Source: Oligoflexia bacterium
GTDB taxonomy: Bacteria > Bdellovibrionota > UBA1018
Assembly: GCA_903854365.1 (NCBI GenBank)
Contig: CAINWE010000414.1
Span: forward strand, 1 to 6,412
Reading direction: 5' to 3'
Length of the DNA stretch: 6,412 nt
Shown here: piece after piece, positions 1 to 5,224 of the stretch
Numbering within the stretch: the stretch's first letter is position 1
Layout of the letters: each line of letters begins with the position of its first letter
The notes under the pieces: model-generated
The model's input: only the letters and a program-made list of their open reading frames with translations
What the model was told of the DNA's origin: nothing
Database searches by the model: none
Position numbers and translations under genes: made by a program

Positions 1-2
1 AT

Positions 3-554
3 ATGAATAGGTTAAGTCTAATTGCACTCATGGTATTAGTTCTCCTGAGTCAATCAGGGATTGTATACTCTTCAGTTTGGCCAGAGTGGTCAGCAGGGAT
101 GGGTTGGACCGATTGGCCCGGAATGAATTCGGAAATGAATGATACTGATGAAGACTGCGGTTGCAGGCCGAATCGCCGCGTGTGCTTCAATGTGTTTTGC
201 AACTTTGAAGCAAGACCCGGGGGGCAGGACAAAAGAAAATGTCAGGCAGCAGCACGATTTCCGCATTGGGTAACGTCACGAGGAGCTGAGATCTGGAACG
301 ATTCCAGTGGTGTATCGGATCCTTTATTTGAGGTGAAGTGCGATACGGATCTGCTTTTCACTGGCAAGGGGCACCGATGGACGACGCGGCACGGGACTTG
401 GATCCAGGGGCCGAACGGGCCGATTCCCGGATTGTACATCCCGAGGTACTCCCTTGAAGATGGGCAAAGGACGGTTGAGGCTGACTTAGATTTGCCCGAA
501 GGGAAGCTTCATGGTTCTTGTAGGGTTTACACTGGGGTTTCTCTAGAAAGATGA
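3..554 (+). CDS. Secreted Cys-rich protein of unknown function
   Basis: I do not recognise a family. The 183-residue product starts with a typical Sec signal peptide: Asn-Arg followed by a hydrophobic stretch at residues 4-16, with likely cleavage near residues 23-24 (VYSS). The predicted mature protein is Trp-rich at its start (Trp26, 29, 35 and 38) and has seven cysteines (52, 54, 61, 66, 80, 113, 173). The first four are clustered, which suggests disulfides in the periplasm or outside the cell; the odd number leaves one unpaired. The ATG is only 2 bases inside the window, so its ribosome binding site cannot be seen and an upstream start cannot be excluded, although the signal peptide argues that this start is right. 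The gene ends in TGA and converges on the next gene with a 32-nt gap in which I see no terminator hairpin. Confidence 0.7.
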   Translation: MNRLSLIALMVLVLLSQSGIVYSSVWPEWSAGMGWTDWPGMNSEMNDTDEDCGCRPNRRVCFNVFCNFEARPGGQDKRKCQAAARFPHWVTSRGAEIWNDSSGVSDPLFEVKCDTDLLFTGKGHRWTTRHGTWIQGPNGPIPGLYIPRYSLEDGQRTVEADLDLPEGKLHGSCRVYTGVSLER

Positions 555-586
555 TAGCGGGATGTACACGATTTGGGTCACTCGAC

Positions 587-2338
587 TCAGCGTCCTAAGG
601 CACCTTTGATCCAGCGAGATAACCTCTGATAGAGCGGATTGATTAATCTTGTGACTCGATCATACCCAGCGCGGTCTTTGATTTTTAAGATGTCGAGGGG
701 AGTAAGTCCGGCGCTATTCTGAGTGATGAGAATCTGAGGATCTCTTTCATGCAGTCTGAGTAATAGCTCCGTATGGGCTTGCCCCGCAGCAAGGTCAGCA
801 GGATAGAAGCCTGAAGGATCCTGCGTGTGGAATAACCCGGGCGCTAGATCCATTAAGGTATGCAAGGCATCACGGTGATCCAAATAGCTAGCCAGGTGAG
901 CAGGATTTCCGAGGTGACCGGCCGTGTCTTGCAGAAGTTGAGGATGCCTTTGTGCGATCCATTTCAAGATCTCAGTGGACTGGCTCTGGACTGCCAAATG
1001 TGCAAGAGTCTTGGAGTAGTCGAGTCTTTTTTCGAGCTCCGTCTGGAGTTGGTCTGGATCGTGGATCTGCTCGAGTGCTGAGAAAAACAGGGATTCGTCT
1101 CCAGCCATCGTAGCAAAGTGCAGAGGGTGAGAGGCAAGCGACTCTGAATCGAGCTTGCGCGACGGGTAGGACTCATTTCCAAGTTGAATTCCAAGAATTT
1201 TAGAGCTGCAAGTTTCAGTGGACCTTTCACTTAAGTTGACCTGGAGCGACGAAGGGACGGGAGTACAAGGTTGAATATAAGTGATTGAAGATTGAGCGGC
1301 TAAGATAGCCTGAGCCAATGGTTTTGCTTCGAACCATCCCTCATGGGCGCCTCCCCAACTTCCCCTAATATGCCACGCGTCGCTGCAGGATCCGGATTCG
1401 TGACACTGGGTCAACACACCTACCAGATTCACAGCATGAAGGCCTCTGCACTGCTGAGAGGTTTCATCGAATTCATGACAATATTGGAAGGCCAGCGGGG
1501 GAGCGTGGCCTGCATAAGAGCGAAACCAAACTTTGAGAGAGTGGATTAAAATCTCGTCTTGGCTGAGTGTTTGTGTCGCTGGTGTGTTCTCCGGGGTAAA
1601 AAGTGAAAGGAGCTCCTTCGATTTGGGGTCAAAAACATGAAGATTATAGGGAGGAAGCTGAACTTTCTTCGCCTGCAACGCCTGATCTAAGAAGCGGTAG
1701 GGAATTTGACGTGGAGTGTGGTCGTGATGCTCGGGATTCATCTCTAGATTCATCGAGAGGGCAGCCGTTTTCCACCGGGGTAGTTTTTGTTTTAACTCTG
1801 GAGATAGTGTTTTTTCAATGACTTGATAAATATTTTTTCGACGATTTTTTTCAAATTGCCCCAGAAAATCTAACTGGAATTGCCAAATAGATTCAAGATC
1901 AAGATCGACGTTGACTCGTAAAGAATGGCTTTTGATGCGATGAAGTAAGATGAAAGGGGTGCCTCCTCCCTGTGAAAATTCAAAGTTCTCACCCCGGATT
2001 AAAACATCTATGACCGAAATTTGAGGAAGAGAGACGAAGTTATTCGAACTGTCGAATCGAGTCAGAGCATTTCCAGAAGCGAAGGACTGAGCGTTATAGA
2101 AGTATTGAAGTAAGAAGGCTGCAGAATGTGCGTAGCAGGTGGGGGTATTGTACTGATTTAACGAGGTTTGAGGTTCAAAGAGTCCATCGACTTCGTGAAT
2201 TTCTTCGACGGCCCCAGAACGTTCGATGGGGACCAGAGGGTGTTTAGCTGCAAGAGCCAAATTCGTATGCAGGAGCCATAGGAGTTGCGCTAAAACTAAG
2301 CGAGAGAAAATCAGTGGTGCAGGCAGATGACGGCTCAA
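587..2338 (-). CDS. Secreted papain-like cysteine peptidase with C-terminal ankyrin repeats
   Basis: Predicted exported protein, 583 residues from the TTG start chosen here; GTG at 2353 would add five. A signal peptide fills residues 1-31, ending in ALAA. The N-terminal domain resembles C1 (papain-family) peptidases. Gln62 and Cys68 (in CYAHSAA) are six residues apart, as the oxyanion-hole Gln and nucleophile are in papain. His301 sits in LHAVNLVG, followed by a SWG motif at 327-329 and a downstream Gly-Trp-Phe, matching the usual HAV...NSWG...GY block. The residue before SWG is Gly326 where papain has the catalytic Asn, so activity is uncertain. A linker at about 355-400 leads to about five ankyrin-like repeats (403-565) with a spacing near 34 residues and signatures such as LAHLA, PAHLA, PADLA and TPLDIL. 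Inferred role: degrading or binding proteins outside the cytoplasm. Substrate unknown. Confidence 0.8.
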   Translation of the reverse strand: MSRHLPAPLIFSRLVLAQLLWLLHTNLALAAKHPLVPIERSGAVEEIHEVDGLFEPQTSLNQYNTPTCYAHSAAFLLQYFYNAQSFASGNALTRFDSSNNFVSLPQISVIDVLIRGENFEFSQGGGTPFILLHRIKSHSLRVNVDLDLESIWQFQLDFLGQFEKNRRKNIYQVIEKTLSPELKQKLPRWKTAALSMNLEMNPEHHDHTPRQIPYRFLDQALQAKKVQLPPYNLHVFDPKSKELLSLFTPENTPATQTLSQDEILIHSLKVWFRSYAGHAPPLAFQYCHEFDETSQQCRGLHAVNLVGVLTQCHESGSCSDAWHIRGSWGGAHEGWFEAKPLAQAILAAQSSITYIQPCTPVPSSLQVNLSERSTETCSSKILGIQLGNESYPSRKLDSESLASHPLHFATMAGDESLFFSALEQIHDPDQLQTELEKRLDYSKTLAHLAVQSQSTEILKWIAQRHPQLLQDTAGHLGNPAHLASYLDHRDALHTLMDLAPGLFHTQDPSGFYPADLAAGQAHTELLLRLHERDPQILITQNSAGLTPLDILKIKDRAGYDRVTRLINPLYQRLSRWIKGALGR

Positions 2339-2344
2339 TCGGGA

Positions 2345-2350
2345 CCTCCT
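2345..2350 (-). promoter_or_regulatory. Ribosome binding site that favours the TTG start
   Basis: On the minus strand a perfect AGGAGG is followed by six bases and then TTG at 2338-2336. The longer reading frame would start at GTG (2353-2351), but this Shine-Dalgarno sequence would then lie inside its codons 2-3. The only other purine-rich tract (GAGGAG, upstream) is 14 nt from the GTG, which is too far. The TTG is therefore the better start, and both starts keep the signal peptide. Confidence 0.65.
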
Positions 2351-2383
2351 CACAATATTAGTTTTTTCTCCTCATCCCTCAAG

Positions 2384-2430
2384 TCAGTGTATTAATTTCC
2401 GACATAAAATGTCAAATATTAATACACTGA
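2384..2430. repeat. 47-bp nested palindrome, candidate operator
   Basis: Perfect 13-bp outer arms (TCAGTGTATTAAT at 2384-2396 and its complement at 2418-2430) enclose a second inverted repeat, GACAT-AAA-ATGTC (2401-2413). Both are centred exactly on base 2407. Only positions 2397-2400 against 2414-2417 break the symmetry. It lies between divergent genes and is AT-rich with no following T-tract, so it looks like a protein-binding operator or a cruciform rather than a terminator. It overlaps the predicted promoter of the peptidase-ankyrin gene. Confidence 0.75.
2386..2415 (-). promoter_or_regulatory. Predicted promoter of the peptidase-ankyrin gene
   Basis: On the minus strand a perfect -35 TTGACA (2415-2410) is followed after 18 bp by TACACT (2391-2386), a 4/6 match to the -10 consensus. 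Transcription would start near 2379, leaving a leader of about 40 nt before the TTG start. Both elements sit inside the nested palindrome, so a dimeric regulator bound there would block polymerase. The mirror position on the plus strand has CCGACA and TACACT, a weaker counterpart. Assigned by eye from sigma-70-type consensus sequences. Confidence 0.45.
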
Positions 2431-2494
2431 AGCAGGGGTCATTTAGTTAAACTGAGTCAATTTAATTGAAGATTGAACTGACCGAGCTTTATTG

Positions 2495-2523
2495 TTGACT
2501 ATATTAGTAACGTATTGTAGGTT
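2495..2523 (+). promoter_or_regulatory. Promoter-like sequence upstream of the amber-interrupted gene
   Basis: TTGACT (2495-2500), a 5/6 match to the -35 consensus, precedes a 17-bp spacer and TAGGTT (2518-2523), a poor -10. The element resembles the one at 3035-3063 in the same position before the next plus-strand gene. The stretch between it and the palindrome (2431-2494) holds two small AT-rich dyads, AGTTAAACT (2445-2453) and TCAATTTAATTGA (2457-2469). Confidence 0.35.
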
Positions 2524-2530
2524 ATCCGCC

Positions 2531-2535
2531 AGGAG
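2531..2535 (+). promoter_or_regulatory. Ribosome binding site for the ATG at 2543
   Basis: AGGAG followed by seven bases and ATG is a strong translation start. It shows that translation was, or is, initiated at 2543, upstream of the in-frame TAG. The GTG at 2618 has no comparable site at a workable distance. Confidence 0.7.
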
Positions 2536-2542
2536 TGTGTGT

Positions 2543-2980
2543 ATGAAAAACAAGGTTCAGGTTCGAAAGCAGTTTAAACCAAGTGTTCTCCGATAGCTTG
2601 ACCGGCGATGGATCGGAGTGGGTTCAGTCCTGATTTTATCGGCACTGTCTGGCCCCCTGGCCTATGCAGGAATCGGGAGTTCGAAGGCACGCGTTGCGCC
2701 TGATCATCAAGTCGCCTTACAGAGCGTGACGGGTCACTATCAGCAGGCCACGCAGCAGGCTCAGGCTCCCATTCCAAAACCTCTGAAGGCGCCTCAAGTA
2801 CTCCGACAACAAATGAAAGCAGTCGATCGCTTGGCCCATGCGCAAGTCATGAGAGCGGTCGTTCAAGTCCAAAGGGAAGTGACTGCTTGGTCCAATCAAA
2901 AGCCCTATATTTTAGGTCAGGGGATGCGCGCCTACCGGGCTGCCAAAAGGCAGGGCCATTTTCGTGGTGCTCGTGGGTGA
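2543..2980 (+). pseudogene. Small exported protein gene interrupted by an in-frame amber codon
   Basis: Translation from the well-supported ATG gives 17 very basic residues (six Lys/Arg) and then TAG at 2594-2596. The same frame stays open after the TAG until TGA at 2978-2980. Across the stop it reads as one coherent signal peptide: a basic n-region before and just after the TAG (LDRRW), a hydrophobic core GVGSVLILSALSGPL, and an AYA cleavage site. The predicted mature part is about 103 residues, Gln/Ala-rich and basic, with no cysteine and no family I recognise. A GTG at 2618 would give a 120-residue product, but that start lacks a ribosome binding site and the positive n-region. Most likely this is a recent nonsense mutation, for example CAG to TAG. 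Regulated amber readthrough or a sequencing error are alternatives. Other genes here use TAG as a normal stop. Confidence 0.6.
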
Positions 2981-3003
2981 TCTGTTGGGCTGTGTCTGAC
3001 ATG

Positions 3004-3102
3004 ACTTCATGAAATCTCTCTGAAAACGCTAATCTTGACTAATTTAGTATATAATTCTAAGCTAGGGAAGTCGGGCCAAAGAAAAAGAGATTTTCATGAA
3101 GT
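3004..3102 (+). repeat. Inverted repeat that could mask the next gene's start
   Basis: ACTTCATGAAATCTCT (3004-3019) is complementary, with a one-base bulge and one edge mismatch, to the stretch ending at 3102. That stretch contains the AAGAGA ribosome binding site and the ATG at 3096. Each arm contains the palindrome TTCATGAA, which inflates the match. A transcript reading in from the upstream gene could fold and hide the start; one starting from the promoter at 3035-3063 would lack the left arm. Confidence 0.35.
3035..3063 (+). promoter_or_regulatory. Predicted promoter of the small exported-protein gene
   Basis: TTGACT (3035-3040), a 17-bp spacer and TAAGCT (3058-3063) mirror the element at 2495-2523. 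The first 15 bases of the two agree at 13 positions (TTGACTAWWTTAGTA), including an ACTA...TAGT dyad. A perfect TATAAT also occurs at 3050-3055, but no good -35 lies 16-18 bp before it, so which -10 is used is open. Confidence 0.4.
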
Positions 3103-3464
3103 TAATGAGATCGAAATGGAGAGTTTCCCTTGGGTCTTTCGTTTTGGTGGCTATCCTGGCGTTGGTACTGTACTCGCCTAAGTTGCGTGCTTCAGAGGCA
3201 CTCGATAATTACAAAGATGCGGCGTGGCTAGGCTGGGGTAAGTATTTCATTAGCTTTTCCCTGCCTTCTTGGCTGGGAGGCGCGCCCAAAAGGGTAGAAG
3301 AAAAAATACCTAGCGCAGGGGTTGCGAGCGAGCCAGGGATAGTGAATCTCTCTGAGTCTAATGCTGAATCGAAGGGCTCGCGTGCTTTGGCGTCTGTGCA
3401 GCGGTCAAATGGGTTAAGAAAAAATTTCGAATCGAATTGCTCCAAAACGCATAGGTGTAAATAA
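3096..3464 (+). CDS. Small exported or membrane-anchored protein, unknown function
   Basis: No family recognised. The 122-residue product opens with a basic n-region (MKLMRSKWR), a hydrophobic core at residues 11-26 and a possible signal-peptidase site after LRA (30-32). If uncleaved, the core would be a membrane anchor. Residues 43-62 are rich in aromatic residues and glycine (WLGWGKYF...PSWLGG) and could contact membrane. The rest is Ser-rich and basic, with two cysteines near the end (115, 121). The ATG at 3096 has AAGAGA 5-6 nt upstream; ATG at 3105 is an alternative that keeps the signal. The last 35 codons lie opposite the 3' end of the hydrolase gene, an antisense overlap of 107 bp, so the two genes constrain each other's sequence. 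The promoter, ribosome binding site and signal peptide together make it likely real. Confidence 0.6.
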   Translation: MKLMRSKWRVSLGSFVLVAILALVLYSPKLRASEALDNYKDAAWLGWGKYFISFSLPSWLGGAPKRVEEKIPSAGVASEPGIVNLSESNAESKGSRALASVQRSNGLRKNFESNCSKTHRCK

Positions 3465-4407
3465 TCATTCCGGTATGATTTAAAAAAGCTTCGGTATGTT
3501 GGGGCTTATTCCACGCTTCCCAGAGGTTCCATTGTGTCGAGGTGGGCACTATGGTGTCGCGAGTTGCGATAAACATCCAGAGCTTTTTGGGATCCGATTG
3601 TTGAGCCAGCTGGACGGTGTCGAGTTGAATGGCTTCCTGAAGTTTCTCTTGGTAGTCCTCCTTGGATTTTAAATGCAGCTGGTCCATGCGTCGCTTTTTT
3701 AAGTCGACAGCATTTTTGATTTTACTTTGCGACAGGATCGATGCAACTGGGCCGCCGCCCACGATGAGGACGCCAGTCGTCAAGCGGGGGTCAATGCTCA
3801 GGGCAATTGAAGAGGTGAGTGCTCCGAGGCTGGTTCCAAAAATACCGACCGGACCCGGATGGAGTTGTACAAGATATTCGAGGGTATGGCGGATCGCAGT
3901 CACTGCTCGGAGGGTACCACGGTCGTGAGACTTTAAATCACTTTGGGTGTCTTCGTAATAGTCCCATTTTTGAATGAGAGCTGTTTGGAGGCCAGCTTTG
4001 CAAAAGCTTTGGCTATTCCAGAAGTCAATTGGGGTATCTCCGTAAATCGGCGGAACGATCAACACGGATCCAATAGGACTCTGTTTCTTTTGGGGTGAAA
4101 AAAGTTGGATTTCAACTCTTCTCGGATGGAAAGTGATGGGGTCCATTCCGCTTAATTGCACTGTAGTGATCTGACACGAAGTCGAGCTGGAGTGAGTGTC
4201 GGTCTTTTGAGTGATGACTTTTACCTCAGGTTGATAAGTCTCGAGCGGGTTTTCGTTGAAGTGGACTGGAAAATTGGGATCGAATTTTGCGGGGGTGTCT
4301 GCAGCCAATCCGATTGCTCCGTGGAAAATGATTCCGAAGAGCGAGTAAAAAAGTTGAATTGCTGGCTTGGAAGGGGTGATGAAATTCAATTCTGTTTTGG
4401 AATGCAT
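3358..4407 (-). CDS. Secreted alpha/beta-hydrolase (esterase/peptidase-like)
   Basis: A 349-residue protein with an alpha/beta-hydrolase fold. The nucleophile elbow is G-T-S-L-G with Ser193. The acid is probably Asp284 in ATRDTIVP, and the base is His311 in NHTGMI, so the Ser-Asp-His order and spacing fit the family. The strand SVLIVPPIYG (114-123) probably carries the oxyanion-hole loop. An N-terminal hydrophobic stretch ending in AIGLAA (about 17-36) looks like a signal peptide with a long n-region, so the enzyme probably works outside the cytoplasm. The substrate cannot be told from sequence; ester or amide hydrolysis is the family norm. The start is firm: AAGGAGG (4420-4414) lies six bases before the ATG. 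The gene diverges from lexA, and a candidate LexA operator sits 19 nt upstream of its start codon. It ends in TAG, and its last 35 or so residues, past the catalytic His, are encoded opposite the small plus-strand gene. Confidence 0.8.
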   Translation of the reverse strand: MHSKTELNFITPSKPAIQLFYSLFGIIFHGAIGLAADTPAKFDPNFPVHFNENPLETYQPEVKVITQKTDTHSSSTSCQITTVQLSGMDPITFHPRRVEIQLFSPQKKQSPIGSVLIVPPIYGDTPIDFWNSQSFCKAGLQTALIQKWDYYEDTQSDLKSHDRGTLRAVTAIRHTLEYLVQLHPGPVGIFGTSLGALTSSIALSIDPRLTTGVLIVGGGPVASILSQSKIKNAVDLKKRRMDQLHLKSKEDYQEKLQEAIQLDTVQLAQQSDPKKLWMFIATRDTIVPTSTQWNLWEAWNKPQHTEAFLNHTGMIIYTYAFWSNSIRNFFLTHLTAAQTPKHASPSIQH

Positions 4408-4425
4408 CAGGTGCCTCCTTAAGAG

Positions 4426-4438
4426 TTACTGACAGTAA
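4426..4438. promoter_or_regulatory. Candidate LexA operator in the hydrolase-lexA divergent region
   Basis: TTACTGACAGTAA is a perfect 13-bp dyad around base 4432, the strongest symmetric site in the 121-bp gap between the hydrolase ATG and the upstream lexA ATG. lexA genes are usually autoregulated. From memory, the B. bacteriovorus LexA site is a TTAC-N3-GTAA type; this one has the same half-sites with five bases between them. CTGACA inside the site could act as a -35 towards lexA, but I see no good -10. On the minus strand TATTAC (4440-4435) is a weak -10 for the hydrolase. Confidence 0.55.
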
Positions 4439-4573
4439 TACATCGAAATGACTCAGAATGCGTCAGGATTGGTACTTTTCTATCCGAGGGCTCGATTGTA
4501 GGTCGGTTTTAAACGTTGGGTTGTCGGGATGAAAAATCTAGACTTACGCCAAACTTACGCTTATGATCTCAAT

Positions 4574-5215
4574 ATGCCACTCACTCCCAAGCAGAAGCAA
4601 TTCATCGAGTTCATCGATGACTTTAAGAGGAAGCAAGGTTTTGCACCCTCTCAGGCGGAGATTGCTCGGCATTTTGGCTTCCGCTCTCTTGGGACAGTTC
4701 AGCGTTATCTGACTCGCCTCAGGGAACAAGGCCTCCTAGAGAGGGCTCCCGCAAATGCGAGGAGGGGGTTGGCGGTCAAGTCCAACCTCGCTTGGATGGA
4801 GGATGGTGACACTGCTAAAATGAGTTCGCGACAGCGGATGACTCTCCCTCTGTTAGGTCGCGTGGCTGCGGGTCAGCCCATCGAGGCAATCGAGACTCTC
4901 AATGAAATTGAAGTTCCTTCGTCGCTCATTCGGAGGGGGGATCATTTTGCTTTGCAAGTCTCCGGTCAATCGATGATCGAAGACGGGATTTTGGACGGGG
5001 ATTTCGTCATCGTTCAGAAGCAGAGAACGGCAGAGTGTGGCCAGATGGTGGTTGCTCTCGTAGACGATGCTGCGACTGTGAAGCGTTTCTATCCCAAAAA
5101 AGAGAGCATTGAACTGCATCCGGCCAACCCCTTGTATCACCCCATCATTGTCAGGCCAGATCAGTCCTTTCAGATTGAAGGAGTGGTGACAGGAGTCATT
5201 AGGAAACTCAGTTAG
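4574..5215 (+). CDS. lexA: LexA, SOS-response repressor and self-cleaving protease
   Basis: LexA represses SOS promoters and cleaves itself when bound to RecA-ssDNA filaments. With the start used here the protein has 213 residues. A winged-helix DNA-binding domain covers about residues 1-70, with the turn-helix region PSQAEIARHFGFRS followed by recognition helix SLGTVQRYLTRL (38-49). The S24 peptidase domain has the Ala99-Gly100 cleavage site (RVAAG), the nucleophile Ser133 (GQSMIEDG) and the general base Lys170 (ATVKRFYP). The spacing matches E. coli LexA (84/85, 119, 156). An in-frame ATG at 4529 would add 15 residues. Neither start has a clear ribosome binding site; I prefer 4574 because LexA proteins normally begin just before the LTxxQ motif. 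The recognition helix differs from E. coli, so a different operator is expected, in line with the dyad at 4426-4438. The gene heads the imu operon and ends in TAG. Confidence 0.93.
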   Translation: MPLTPKQKQFIEFIDDFKRKQGFAPSQAEIARHFGFRSLGTVQRYLTRLREQGLLERAPANARRGLAVKSNLAWMEDGDTAKMSSRQRMTLPLLGRVAAGQPIEAIETLNEIEVPSSLIRRGDHFALQVSGQSMIEDGILDGDFVIVQKQRTAECGQMVVALVDDAATVKRFYPKKESIELHPANPLYHPIIVRPDQSFQIEGVVTGVIRKLS

Positions 5216-5224
5216 GGTGAAATC

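Noticed and set aside
555..586. Bidirectional terminator between the first two convergent genes
   Set aside because: The 32-bp gap holds no stable inverted repeat or T-tract.
860..1821. Several plus-strand open frames of 68-73 codons opposite the peptidase-ankyrin gene
   Set aside because: All lie inside a well-supported minus-strand gene and show no ribosome binding site, signal peptide or domain.
2384..2430. Rho-independent terminator
   Set aside because: The stem is AT-rich, the loop holds a second stem, no T-tract follows on either strand, and it lies between genes that diverge from it.
2594..2596. Genome-wide reassignment of TAG to a sense codon
   Set aside because: lexA and the hydrolase both end at TAG at positions that fit their families, so TAG acts as a normal stop here.
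2618..2980. Intact 120-residue gene starting at GTG 2618
   Set aside because: There is no ribosome binding site at a workable distance and the signal peptide would lack its basic n-region. The upstream ATG with AGGAG in the same frame explains the sequence better.
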